Notes: a model not told the origin generated them from the sequence alone. A DNA stretch of 27,594 nt from Tubiluchus corallicola (GCA_030141605.1 JAQGDQ010002463.1:1-27594); one strand, 5' to 3'; positions 17,300-25,986 are shown, counted from the stretch's first letter. A program made the numbers and translations.

Positions 17300-17308
17300 T
17301 GCTATAAT
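17300..17308 (+). promoter_or_regulatory. Extended -10 promoter element for dprA-argS
   Basis: TGC followed by TATAAT (17300-17308), an extended -10; the -35 position (TTAAAT) is poor. It is 46 bp upstream of dprA. The same TGCTATAAT string stands upstream of the FAD oxidoreductase and barrel operon genes. Confidence 0.6.
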
Positions 17309-17353
17309 ACATTGGTATACTTATCTTTTTAATTATTATTTTGTAGGAGGATT

Positions 17354-18424
17354 ATGAATAGTTGGTACAAATTACTTTGTGCAGGTATTTCAAATACAAA
17401 TATAGCTATATTGATGAAGCACTTTGATAAATATGAGGATGTTTTAAAGAAGGATTTTTCATATTATCAAAAAAACTATCGATTTAAAAACAGTACAATA
17501 ATAAATATTTTAGAAAGTTATAAAATATCTTTAGATAAGGAAATTGAAAGATATGATAAAGAAAATATAAAAATCATATCATTAAAAGACAAAAACTATC
17601 CTTTATTATTAAAAGAAATAGCAAACCCTCCTGTTTTTATACATTGTAAAGGAAAAATTTTATTCCCTCAAAAAACAATTGGAGTTGTTGGGACAAGAAA
17701 AATGACTTTGTATGGGAAAAATGCTACAAAAAAATTTGTAGAAAGATTAGTTAAAGAAAATATAAGTATTGTAAGTGGTTTAGCTAGTGGAGTAGATGCT
17801 ATTGCCCACTCTACAGCTTTGGAAAGTAAAGGGTATACAATTGCAGTAGTTGGCTCAGGTTTAGATGTAAAGTATCCTCCTGAAAATAGAAAACTTTGGG
17901 AAAAAATAGAGAAAGAGGGTACGATAATTTCAGAGTATAAACTTGGAATTGAACCATTTAGGTGGAATTTTCCAGCAAGGAATAGAATAATTGTAGGTTT
18001 AGCTAAAGGTATTTTAATAACAGAGTGCTTTAAAAAAGGTGGTGCTTTAATAACTGGAAAAATATCCTTAGATGAAAATAGAGAGCTTTATGCTGTACCT
18101 GGCTTTATTAATTATCCTTCTTATGAAGGTTGTAACAATTTAATAAAACAAGGTGAAGCAAAGTTAGTTACAAATATAAACGATATATTACAAGAGTTAA
18201 ATTGGAAAAAAAATAAAACCTTAAACATACTTACAAAGGAATTAAATATAGATCTAAATCATGAAGAAAAAATAATATACAATCAATTAATTGTTGAAAA
18301 AAATTTAGATGAATTAATAAAAGAAACGAAATTAAATGGAAAAACTATACTATCATATATTACTAGATTAGAATTGAAGAATTTAGTAAAAAGCATACCT
18401 GGTGGAAAGTATGTACGATTATAG
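17354..18424 (+). CDS. dprA: DNA-processing protein DprA (Smf)
   Basis: 356-residue single-strand DNA-binding protein that loads RecA in natural transformation and is also present in many non-competent bacteria. An N-terminal helical domain (about 1-70) is followed by the Rossmann-like core: GVVGTRKMTLYG, IVSGLASGVDAIAH, AVVGSGLDVKYPPENRKL, FRWNFPARNRIIVGLA and the KGGALITGK and YAVPG segments. The last ~60 residues (DLNHEEKIIYNQLIVEKNLDE...) resemble the winged-helix DML1-like domain. GGAGG precedes ATG 17354. It is separated from argS by only 8 bp, so both are co-transcribed. No other competence gene is visible in the window. Confidence 0.95.
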   Translation: MNSWYKLLCAGISNTNIAILMKHFDKYEDVLKKDFSYYQKNYRFKNSTIINILESYKISLDKEIERYDKENIKIISLKDKNYPLLLKEIANPPVFIHCKGKILFPQKTIGVVGTRKMTLYGKNATKKFVERLVKENISIVSGLASGVDAIAHSTALESKGYTIAVVGSGLDVKYPPENRKLWEKIEKEGTIISEYKLGIEPFRWNFPARNRIIVGLAKGILITECFKKGGALITGKISLDENRELYAVPGFINYPSYEGCNNLIKQGEAKLVTNINDILQELNWKKNKTLNILTKELNIDLNHEEKIIYNQLIVEKNLDELIKETKLNGKTILSYITRLELKNLVKSIPGGKYVRL

Positions 18425-18432
18425 GAGGACTA

Positions 18433-20147
18433 ATGAAAACTATTGAAAAAAATTTAGAAGATATATTTTATCCAGTAGTTAAAAAATTATATTTAGATCA
18501 AAGTATAATTTTACCTGAAATTTTATCTACTAATAATTCTTCTTTTGGCGATTTCCAGTGGAACTTTGCTTTAGCTAATAGTAAAATACTTAAATCTGAT
18601 CCTAGGATAATAGCAACAAGTATTTTAAATGAAATAAAAGATAATGATCTTATATGCAAGTTAGAAATAGCAGGTCCTGGGTTTATTAATATATTTTTAA
18701 AGGACAAATATGTAAAAAGTTTATTAAAGGATATAGTAAATACAACCTTTGAGTTTGATGAATTAGATAAAAACGGCGACATCATCATTGATTTTTCTAG
18801 CCCTAACATTGCTAAAAATATGCATATTGGCCATTTGAGAAGTACAATTCTTGGAGAGTCTCTAAAAAGAATATATCTATACTTAGGGTATCACGTTTTA
18901 GGAGATAATCATGTAGGTGATTGGGGAACTCAATTTGGAAAACTTATAGTTGCATATAAAAAATGGCTAGATAAAAAAAGTTATGATTCTAATCCTATAA
19001 ATGAATTAGAAAGACTCTATATAAAATTTTCATTAGCAAGTGAAACAAACTCAAATTTAAATGATGAAGCAAGAAAAGAGCTAAAAAAATTACAAGATAA
19101 AGACCATGAAAATTATAAGTTGTGGCAAGAGTTTGTAAAGTATTCTTTTGAAGAATATAATAAACTATATGAAAAACTAGGTATAAGCTTTGATATGTGT
19201 TATGGAGAATCATTTTACCATAATATTATGCCAGATGTTATAAGTGTTATGGAAAACAAAAATATAATAACTGAAGATAGCGGTGCAAAAGTTGTTTATT
19301 TTGATAAAAGTTCTAATCTTCATCCATGTATTGTACAAAAAAAGGACGGTGCATATTTGTATTCAACATCTGATATTGCATGTATAAAGTACAGAAGAGA
19401 AAACTATAATATAAATAAAATTATTTATGTTACTGATGAAAGGCAAAGAGCTCACTTTAATCAAGTGTTTGAAATAGCAAATATGTTAGGTTGGACAGAG
19501 AAAAAAGAACATGTTTGGTTTGGCATTATGAAGTTTTCTGATAACGCATTTTCAAGTAGAAAAGGAAATGTAATAAAAGTTGCAGAGCTAATAAAGGAAG
19601 GAACTTTAAGAGCTAAAAAAATCATAAATGAAAAAATCCAACTATTCCAGAAGAAGAAAAAACTATAATTGCAGAAAAAGTGGCAATAGGAGCAATAAAA
19701 TACTTTGACCTTTCACAAAATAGGCAAAGTTCAATAGTATTTGAGTGGGATAAGGCACTATCTTTTGAAGGAAACACCGCATCTTACATTCAATATACCT
19801 ATGTTCGAATGAAGTCGATACTTAGAAAGTCAAAAAAGCAAGGTATCATTATAAATTATGATAATGAAGTAATATTCCAAAAAAATATTGAGCGAGAAAT
19901 TATTCTTCTTCTAAATAAATTTCCAGTAATAGTAAAAAATGCGAGCAAAACTTTTAGACCAAATTTAATTAGTGACTATTTATTTGATTTATCTAAAAAA
20001 TGTAATAGCTACTACAATGAAGTACCTATATTATTAGAAAAAGATTATAACATACTAAATTCAAGATTAATGCTAGTAGATAAAATATCTAAAATAATTA
20101 ATAAAGGTTTATTTTTGTTAACAATAGATACTATTGAAAGAATGTAA
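18433..20147 (+). CDS. argS: Arginyl-tRNA synthetase, interrupted by a single-base frameshift
   Basis: Charges tRNA-Arg. The first part (18433-19668) has the N-terminal additional domain, the class I signature SPNIAKNMHIGHLRST (HIGH), YLGDNHVGDWGTQFG-type sequence, and the second signature FSSRKGNVI. The second part (19680-20147) carries the anticodon-binding domain, with SFEGNTASYIQYTYVRMKS. The frame breaks in the A run at 19631-19636: one more A joins both halves into about 571 residues, the usual ArgS length, with a sensible N-E-K-N-P-T-I-P-E-E-E-K linker. ArgS is essential, so a true null is unlikely; a homopolymer sequencing error is the simplest reading unless another copy exists. GGAGG precedes ATG 18433. 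Confidence 0.93.
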
Positions 20148-20250
20148 ATACAAAGGTATCAATTATATATTTAAACATATTTTTTAATATTGATGTAGTA
20201 GGATTTGTAGTACTTATTTAAATTTATTATAAATATATGGAGGTTATTTT

Positions 20251-21444
20251 ATGGTTATAAAACCTAAAATCAAAGGTAGTATCGCATTAAATTGCCACCC
20301 TATGGGATGCAAGAAAGCAGTTGAAAATCAAATCACATATGTAAAATCTAGTGATAAGTATAGTGGAGGAAAAAAAGCCTTGATATTAGGAGCCTCTTCT
20401 GGGTATGGACTTGCTAGCAGAGTATCATTAGCATTTGGTAGTAACTGTGATACAATTGGAGTGTCTTTTGAAAAAGCTGGAACTAATAGAAAAGTTGGAT
20501 CTTCAGGTTGGTATAACAATATTGCATTTAAAGGCTATGCTGAAAAAGAAGGATTAATCGCTAAAAATTTTAATGGCGACGCTTTTTCTCATGAAATGAA
20601 AAATAATGTAATCAAATATATAAAAGAAGAATTCGGAGGAAAAATAGATATTGTCGTATATAGCTTAGCATCTGGGCGTAGAATAGATCCTGATACTGGC
20701 GAAACATACTGGTCATCATTAAAACCTAGAGAAACTTCATTAACAGGCCCTACATTTAATGTAGAAAAAGAAGAGTTAGAATATATCACACTTGAGCCTG
20801 CAACTGAAGATGACATAAAAAATACAGTTAAAGTAATGGGGGGAGAAGATTGGGAATTATGGATAAAATCTCTTTTAGAGGCTGATGTTCTTTCAGAAAG
20901 ATGTAAAACTATAGCCTATTCTTATATTGGAAAAAATGTAACAAGAAGAATCTATAGAGAGGGTACTATTGGGGCAGCAAAAGAACATTTAGAATCTACA
21001 GCTAAGTCATTAGATAAATTATTAAAAGAAAAAGTAGATGGTGAAGCATATATTGGAGTGGATAGGGCAATTATCTCTAAAGCAAGTGCTTATATACCTA
21101 TATTCCCACTTTATGCAGCAATCTTATTTCCTGTTATGGAAAGCAAAAACCTACAGGAAAATGCTATTGAACATACTCACAGACTATTTAAAGATATGAT
21201 ATACGGTGATAAAGCAGAATTTGATGAAAAAGGTAGACTAAGACCAGATAACTGGGAGATGAAAGAAGAGATTCAAGAAAAAGTTAGTCAAATATACAAT
21301 CAAGTCAATAAATACAACTTTAAGACTTTAATTGACTTTCCTAGGTATAAAAAAGAATTTTTGCAAATAAATGGTTTTTCCATAGACGGTGTTAACTATG
21401 AAGAGGATATTGATTTAGAGTCTTTAGAAAAACTTGAAATATAA
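20251..21444 (+). CDS. fabV: Trans-2-enoyl-ACP/CoA reductase FabV
   Basis: NADH-dependent reductase of the last step of fatty-acid elongation, or of crotonyl-CoA reduction in fermentative relatives (Ter type). The 397-residue protein begins MVIKPKIKGSIALNCHPMGC, a FabV hallmark, and has the cofactor segment ALILGASSGYGLASR. The catalytic Tyr-x8-Lys lies in YREGTIGAAK after AYSYIG. The usual SLAS and LKPRETSLTGP segments are present, and the length is standard. FabV enzymes are known for triclosan tolerance. GGAGG lies before ATG 20251. It follows argS by 103 bp; a separate promoter is likely but not clearly seen. Whether it serves acyl-ACP or acyl-CoA cannot be told from sequence alone. Confidence 0.95.
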   Translation: MVIKPKIKGSIALNCHPMGCKKAVENQITYVKSSDKYSGGKKALILGASSGYGLASRVSLAFGSNCDTIGVSFEKAGTNRKVGSSGWYNNIAFKGYAEKEGLIAKNFNGDAFSHEMKNNVIKYIKEEFGGKIDIVVYSLASGRRIDPDTGETYWSSLKPRETSLTGPTFNVEKEELEYITLEPATEDDIKNTVKVMGGEDWELWIKSLLEADVLSERCKTIAYSYIGKNVTRRIYREGTIGAAKEHLESTAKSLDKLLKEKVDGEAYIGVDRAIISKASAYIPIFPLYAAILFPVMESKNLQENAIEHTHRLFKDMIYGDKAEFDEKGRLRPDNWEMKEEIQEKVSQIYNQVNKYNFKTLIDFPRYKKEFLQINGFSIDGVNYEEDIDLESLEKLEI

Positions 21445-21514
21445 ATTAATATAAACTTTTAAGATGATTATTTTGTCTAAATATTTATATTGGTAACTAG
21501 TTTGGAGGCAAATA

Positions 21515-22075
21515 ATGATATTAAGTAAAAACATGAGAAAAGTTTATATAATACTATCTATGTTCTTTATATTTTCTACTAGTTTTTCTGTTACAAAGAA
21601 AATAGAAAATGTAGTTGACGAAGCAATAATGGGTATTAAAAATATTGATTTAAAAAATATAAAAGGTGATCATTTAAAAGATAAAACTTTTAGTATAGAA
21701 GAAATATATAAAAAAGTCATTAATGAGTCATCTTATAGCATACTTAATGAGGAATATAATAAAGATGATAGCAGTTACGATGTTAAAATAAAAATCAAGT
21801 CCTATCCTATTTTAAACTTACTTGAAGCTAGTCAAAATATTGTGTATGAGAGACTAGTTAAAGAAAATCTAGTTAAAGAATTTGAATCTCAAGAAAGTTT
21901 AGATGAATTTATAAAAGTCTCTGCTAGAGAGATTTTAATGAATCTTATAGACGAAAATACAGATGAATTTATGATTGAATCAGAAGTTGACATCAAAATT
22001 TTTGAAGAAAACGAAAAATTATATATCACTGAGGAAGACATGGAAAAATTAGTATCTATTTTTATTTTATATTAA
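21515..22075 (+). CDS. Small secreted protein, related to the lipoprotein at 2629-3240
   Basis: 186-residue protein with an N-terminal signal peptide (KVYIILSMFFIFSTSF; cleavage near SFS). There is no lipobox, so it is predicted periplasmic or secreted. The rest is mixed alpha/beta and highly acidic. I recognise no characterised family. ESSYSILNEEYNKDDSSYDV followed by a beta strand and a helix ending in SAREILMNLI matches the order seen in the lipoprotein at 2629-3240 (STYSILN and similar helix), so the two look like distant paralogues. GGAGG lies 6 nt before ATG 21515. A small outer-membrane protein gene follows 43 bp downstream in the same direction, suggesting an envelope role. Confidence 0.75.
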   Translation: MILSKNMRKVYIILSMFFIFSTSFSVTKKIENVVDEAIMGIKNIDLKNIKGDHLKDKTFSIEEIYKKVINESSYSILNEEYNKDDSSYDVKIKIKSYPILNLLEASQNIVYERLVKENLVKEFESQESLDEFIKVSAREILMNLIDENTDEFMIESEVDIKIFEENEKLYITEEDMEKLVSIFILY

Positions 22076-22118
22076 TAAAATAATATTACAAATACTTTAC
22101 TAAAGGAGATAAGATATC

Positions 22119-22640
22119 ATGATTATAAAAAAGTTTTTAATTATTTTAACAATGTTTTGGATATACACATCCCTAGCTTATGGAGTTGATTTATACCTTG
22201 ATTTTGGTGCATTTATAAATACAAGTGACTACAATGATATTGAATCTTCTAAAAATGACATATCATTTATTGGAGGAGTTGAGTTAGAGCAAGCATTTTT
22301 TATTGCAGATTTTGGAGTTGGAGCTAGATATAACAGTAAAAGTGATGGAGTTGATTTTGCTACTGTACCTGTTTATGTATATGGAAAATCAAAGATTATA
22401 CCAATAGGAATTAAACCATATATCATTGGAAAGGTAGGTAAAGCATTTATTGTAAATGATGATACTTCTGGAGGCTCTGATGATATTTCTGGAGGATTAT
22501 ATTTTGGAGTTGGAGCAGGAGTAGAAATTGGACCTTTGGATGCTGAGCTTTTATATTCTATTACTGATATAAACGATGACTATAGAGGTAGTGATAATTT
22601 AAAACAAGTAAGTCTTACTATTGGTTATAAAGTATTTTAG
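22119..22640 (+). CDS. Small outer-membrane beta-barrel protein
   Basis: 173-residue predicted outer-membrane protein. A signal peptide (KKFLIILTMFWIYTSLAYG) is followed by alternating amphipathic strands with Gly- and Tyr-rich turns: VDLYLDFGAFINTSD, DFGVGARYNSKSDG, YFGVGAGVEIGPLDAE. It ends in VSLTIGYKVF, a C-terminal Phe beta-signal. Its size fits an eight-stranded OmpA/OmpX-like or OprF N-domain-like barrel. The function is unknown; such barrels may be porins, adhesins or structural. AAGGAGA precedes ATG 22119, and a strong terminator follows. Confidence 0.82.
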   Translation: MIIKKFLIILTMFWIYTSLAYGVDLYLDFGAFINTSDYNDIESSKNDISFIGGVELEQAFFIADFGVGARYNSKSDGVDFATVPVYVYGKSKIIPIGIKPYIIGKVGKAFIVNDDTSGGSDDISGGLYFGVGAGVEIGPLDAELLYSITDINDDYRGSDNLKQVSLTIGYKVF

Positions 22641-22706
22641 ATAAATATTTTACAAAACTAAAAACAAACTCACCTTTAAAAAATAAAAGAGTTTATAGAA
22701 AATACA

Positions 22707-22754
22707 AATCCTTTTAGATTATAATTAAAATAATAATCTAAAGGGATTTTTTAT
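22707..22754 (+). terminator. Rho-independent terminator after the small barrel gene
   Basis: AATCCTTTTAGATTAT (22707-22722) pairs over 16 positions (one G-U) with ATAATCTAAAGGGATT (22733-22748), with a 10-nt loop, then a T run. It is the strongest terminator in the window and closes the transcript 67 nt after the stop. Confidence 0.9.
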
Positions 22755-23159
22755 ATAATGATCTTACAATAATTTTGAAACCTTTTACATAACAAAGTTA
22801 ATATTTAATGTAATTTGTTAGATCTATTTTTAAACAAGTAAAAAGATTGCAGTATTAAAATTTAAACATATATAGTTAGGAAAATTTTCAAGGAAACAAT
22901 AGATAACCAAAATAGATTATAAATATAAAATAACATTTAAAAGATAAAAAATAAGTGTTAAAAATATGATTTATAAACTAGAAAATCCATTTCTTAAATA
23001 CCTAAATAGATAATAAATATAATAATTATTACAAAGAAAAACATATTTACTAATTAAAATAAAAAAGCATTATAATGATATAATCTTACATATAAATGGC
23101 TTAATAGGAAAGCTAATAATCGTAATTGTGAAATATTTCAATGAAAGTATTGATTATTA
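22755..23159. other. Very AT-rich gap before the decayed transposase
   Basis: About 400 bp, nearly all A and T, with no open frame and no recognised RNA gene. It may be the eroded 5' part of the insertion sequence (orfA and left end), but I see no alignable protein there. Confidence 0.5.
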
Positions 23160-23830
23160 GAATGTTTTAACAAGTTTAAAGGCATTCATGGAAGACTTAG
23201 AATTAAACGTATAACATTAAAATTAATCATAAAAAATTTATAGACTCATGAAAGAAGTTGCTTTGAAATCAGTAATTGAAAAAGAAAAGATATAAAGAAA
23301 AACATAAAACGCCTGAAATTATTAAAGAAAATTTTTTAGAAATAAATTTTAAATCTACAAAATATATATCAGAAAAAAACATTTGAATACCTATGTCAAT
23401 AAAAATTTGTACAATAATGAAATTGTGAGATATTCCATATCAAACTCTCAAACTTTATTTCAGGTTTTAGATACTGTAAAGCAAGGAATAAAAATAAAAA
23501 ATGTAGAAGGTTTAATTATCCATTCAGATCAAAGCTTTCAATATTAGAAACAAGCAATATGTAAAATTTTGATTATAAAATTAAAGTATCTTGTTCAAGG
23601 CAAGGATGTTGTATATATATTGAGTTATTTTTTTGGTCATTTAAAGATCAGGGTATCCATAACTTATATTCACCAAAGACATCTAACAAAGTAGAAGAGC
23701 CTATAGAAAAATATAATAACTTTTATAATTCAATTGAAATTAAAAGGCTACAGTCCGAAAAAATATCGAATTATAGCCTAAAATAGTGTTTTTATTTTAT
23801 TGTTTACTTGACAGGTATAGGTCCAACATT
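23160..23830 (+). pseudogene. Decayed IS3-family transposase gene (orfB remnant)
   Basis: Broken remnant of an IS3/IS150-type DDE transposase, with many stops and frame changes. Readable pieces in order are: ECFNKFKGIHGRLRIKRITLK from 23160 (like the family's YGYRRIT segment), LYNNEIVRYSISNSQTLFQV then VEGLIIHSDQSFQY near 23409-23548 (first catalytic Asp region and HSDQG motif), an SRQGCC/FFGHLK patch near 23595-23650 (like SRKGNCxDNAxxENFFxxLK), and IQLKLKGYSPKKYRII from about 23728 (the signature C-terminal QLKLKGLSPxxYR). About a hundred residues are missing between the first two pieces. Terminal inverted repeats were not identified. It is clearly inactive. Confidence 0.8.
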
Positions 23831-23940
23831 TAGGTTGATAAAGTAAAACTTTTTGTAAATAGACAATTTCTTATTTTTTGCATAATGATAGATCTCTAAA
23901 ATAAAATTTATAATAATAATTTTGTTTATATAAAAAATAA

Positions 23941-23966
23941 AGCTGTTAACTAAATAGTCAACAACT
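23941..23966 (-). terminator. Terminator of the aroQ-ftsB-M23 transcript
   Basis: On the minus strand AGTTGTTGAC (23966-23957) and GTTAACAGCT (23950-23941) pair with two G-U wobbles around TATTTA, followed by a T-rich stretch (TTATTTTTTATA). It lies just after the M23 peptidase stop codon. Confidence 0.7.
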
Positions 23967-23973
23967 TAACAAT

Positions 23974-24600
23974 TTATCTATAATTCAATGGGTTTACTGT
24001 ATTACCATTTTTAATTATCTCGAAATGTAAATGTGGTCCAGTACTTGCTCCTGTATTTCCAGTTTTTCCAATTAATTGTCCCTTTGATACACTTTGCTTT
24101 GGTTTTACCATTATCGTATTTAAATGTGCCATTCTAGTCTGATATCCATTTGAGTGACTAATTAAAATAGTTTTTCCATATCCTCTAAGCCAACCTGCAA
24201 TCTTTACAACTCCAGATGCTGGAGAATATAGCCTTGTATTTGAAGCAACCTTTAAATCTACACCTTTATGAAACCTTTTTTTCTTAGATATTGGATGTAC
24301 TCTATATCCAAATTTACTTGTTACTCTAGCGTTTTTAGAAACCGGCCATGTAAATTTTTTCCCTGAATTTTTCTTTTTAGCTGCACTTGCTGATTTTCCA
24401 TTTGACGTAATTGCAAGCTTTTCTCCAACTCTTATTAAGGAAGTTTTCTTATTATTTAACTTTTTTAATTCTGATATGCTCATTCCATATTTTTTAGATA
24501 TTTTACCTAATGTTTCACCAGTTTTTACAACATGATATTCTTTTGAAAAGGCTAGTACAGAAAATAAAAATATAATTATTAAATAACTCACTTTTCTCAT
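23974..24600 (-). CDS. Secreted M23 metallopeptidase with N-terminal LysM domain
   Basis: 208-residue predicted periplasmic peptidoglycan endopeptidase or EnvC/NlpD-like amidase activator. A signal peptide (RKVSYLIIIFLFSVLAFS) is followed by one LysM repeat (YHVVKTGETLGKISKKYGM, to about residue 65), a basic Ser/Lys linker, and the M23/lysostaphin-type domain. HKGVD supplies the first His and Asp of the zinc site, and HLHFE supplies the HxH motif; GKTILISHSNGYQTRMAHL is the usual middle. Since the zinc ligands are intact, an active enzyme is favoured over an inactive NlpD-type activator. AAAGGAG lies before ATG 24600. It is the last gene of the minus-strand run from aroQ, near a divisome protein. 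Confidence 0.92.
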   Translation of the reverse strand: MRKVSYLIIIFLFSVLAFSKEYHVVKTGETLGKISKKYGMSISELKKLNNKKTSLIRVGEKLAITSNGKSASAAKKKNSGKKFTWPVSKNARVTSKFGYRVHPISKKKRFHKGVDLKVASNTRLYSPASGVVKIAGWLRGYGKTILISHSNGYQTRMAHLNTIMVKPKQSVSKGQLIGKTGNTGASTGPHLHFEIIKNGNTVNPLNYR

Positions 24601-24661
24601 ATTTTTTTATCTCCTTTTGTAACATATTATTTTTTTATTTTAACATACTTTACTATATTTG

Positions 24662-25156
24662 TCAACTTTTTATTATCATAAAATTTTCATTGAAATAAGT
24701 CCTTACTCTACTAGTAAAATCCACCTTATTTTCCATTATTAACGGTATAAGGTACTCTTTTTTGTCATTTGATATAAAGGATAAACATGCCTCTATTCTT
24801 TTGGACCCTTTTGGTATGGTTTTTACAAGTGACACTTTACCTATATCCTCTAATTTAACTTTTAACTTACCATAAGTCATATTTTTTTCTAAAAAATCTA
24901 AAGTTATTTTATATTTATTAATTGAATATATAAAATAAGTTCCCATTGTAAGTATTAAAGTAGCTAAAACAATCGTAATTACATTTTTTTCTACTACTCC
25001 CATATAAAGTTGAAAAAAACCTATTAAAAGCATAATACTATATATTAGTGTCCATAATATTAATTTTTTTTTGTTATATTTATACACTATTTTATCTTTT
25101 TGTTCTGTTACTTCATAATTTTCAACTTTTTTTACAAAATCTTCATAAAAAAACAT
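24662..25156 (-). CDS. Small membrane protein with a TM hairpin, function unknown
   Basis: 164-residue protein I do not recognise. A hydrophilic N-terminus (~35 residues) is followed by two hydrophobic helices (LILWTLIYSIMLLIGFFQLYM and ITIVLATLILTMGTYFIYSI), then a ~90-residue beta-rich cytoplasmic-looking tail (MTYGKLKVKLEDIGKVSLVK, ending ACLSFISNDKKEYLIPLIM). The TM hairpin plus beta tail recalls bacterial PH-like membrane proteins, but this is only a resemblance. I use ATG 25156, preceded by GAGGTG; the frame is open to ATG 25168 without a good site. It lies between the ftsB-like and M23 genes in the same direction, suggesting co-transcription with envelope genes. Confidence 0.75.
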   Translation of the reverse strand: MFFYEDFVKKVENYEVTEQKDKIVYKYNKKKLILWTLIYSIMLLIGFFQLYMGVVEKNVITIVLATLILTMGTYFIYSINKYKITLDFLEKNMTYGKLKVKLEDIGKVSLVKTIPKGSKRIEACLSFISNDKKEYLIPLIMENKVDFTSRVRTYFNENFMIIKS

Positions 25157-25184
25157 CGTACACCTCATTTGTTTAAAGAATATT

Positions 25185-25472
25185 TTATTTCCTATCCTCT
25201 TCTAATAATTTGTATATTTTTTCTCCTTTTTTTCTCATATTAAGTCTATTTCTAGCTATTTTTTCAATTTCATTTAAATTATTAATATCCTTTATTTCTG
25301 TTTCAAGGTTACTTATTGATTTTGCATATTCTCTATTACTTTTTATAAGTTCACTTTTTTCAGTTTCTAATTTTTGAATTTTACTGTGACTTTTCATAAT
25401 AAGTGGAACAAAAAAATAAAGTATTGCTACTAAAGCTAGTATAGAAAAAAATTCAAATTTATGCTCTATCAT
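25185..25472 (-). CDS. FtsB/DivIC-like septum-formation initiator protein
   Basis: 95-residue bitopic protein: one N-terminal TM helix (FFSILALVAILYFFVPLIM, about residues 8-26) then a coiled coil with heptads (KIQKLETEKSELIKSNREYAKSISNLETEI) and the short C-terminal region NEIEKIARNRLNMRKKGEKIYKL. That last segment is the typical end of the FtsB/DivIC family (ArgxxLgmxxpgE-x-v-x). Such proteins join FtsL and FtsQ in the divisome. GGGAG precedes ATG 25472. It starts 9 bp after the aroQ stop, and the overlap of gene neighbours (aroQ, ftsB-like, M23) is compatible with an envelope/division operon. Confidence 0.85.
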   Translation of the reverse strand: MIEHKFEFFSILALVAILYFFVPLIMKSHSKIQKLETEKSELIKSNREYAKSISNLETEIKDINNLNEIEKIARNRLNMRKKGEKIYKLLEEDRK

Positions 25473-25481
25473 GCTTACTCC

Positions 25482-25859
25482 CTATAAATTTTTGTAAAGC
25501 ATTAGTTTATTATTTATATAATTAATAGCCATTATATATCCGTAACTTCCAAATCCTGAAATTTGCCCAATTGAAATATCTGCAATAACACTCTTTTCTC
25601 TAAATTTCTCCCTAGAATATATATTAGAAAGATGCACTTCTATTGTTTTTAGAGAGCTTGATAGTATTGCATCCCTTATGGAAATACTATAATGAGTGAA
25701 TGCCCCTGGGTTAATTATTAAAAATCTTATTTTATCTTTACAGTTTTGTATGTAGTCTACTATGTCTCCTTCATGGTTAGATTGATAAATTTCTATTTCA
25801 AATCCATACTTCAATGCTTCTTTTTTTATTTTAACATTTATATCTTCTAATTTGTTTAT
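25482..25859 (-). pseudogene. aroQ: Type II 3-dehydroquinate dehydratase, N-terminus replaced by repeat DNA
   Basis: C-terminal ~125 residues of the shikimate-pathway enzyme that dehydrates 3-dehydroquinate. Family motifs are plain: LEDINVKIKKEALK, the YQSNHEGDIVDYIQ helix, INPGAFTHYSISIRDAI, VHLSNIYSREKFREKSVIAD and ISGFGSYGYIMAI. The usual length is ~145 residues, and the missing ~20-25 residues hold the NGPNLNLLGxRxPxxYG lid with the catalytic Arg/Tyr. On the coding strand the sequence upstream of I-N-K-L-E-D turns into (ATGT)n at 25860, so no native start is possible. The frame remains open through the repeat as Met-Tyr-Val-Cys repeats, which is a byproduct of the tetranucleotide and not a real N-terminus. 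The break coincides with the bacterial/eukaryotic junction. Confidence 0.88.
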
Positions 25860-25986
25860 ACATACATACATACATAAATACATGCATACATACATACATA
25901 CATACATACATACATACATACATACATACATACATACATACATACATACATACATACATACATACATACATACATACATACATAGA

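Noticed and set aside
3961-19640. Programmed frameshifting as cause of the three frame breaks
   Set aside because: None has a typical slippery heptamer with a downstream structure that I can see, and these families are not known for it; sequencing error or decay is simpler.
20205-20233. Promoter TTGTAG-17-TATAAA upstream of fabV
   Set aside because: The transcription start would fall on the ribosome binding site, leaving a leader of about ten bases; chance match in AT-rich DNA is more likely.
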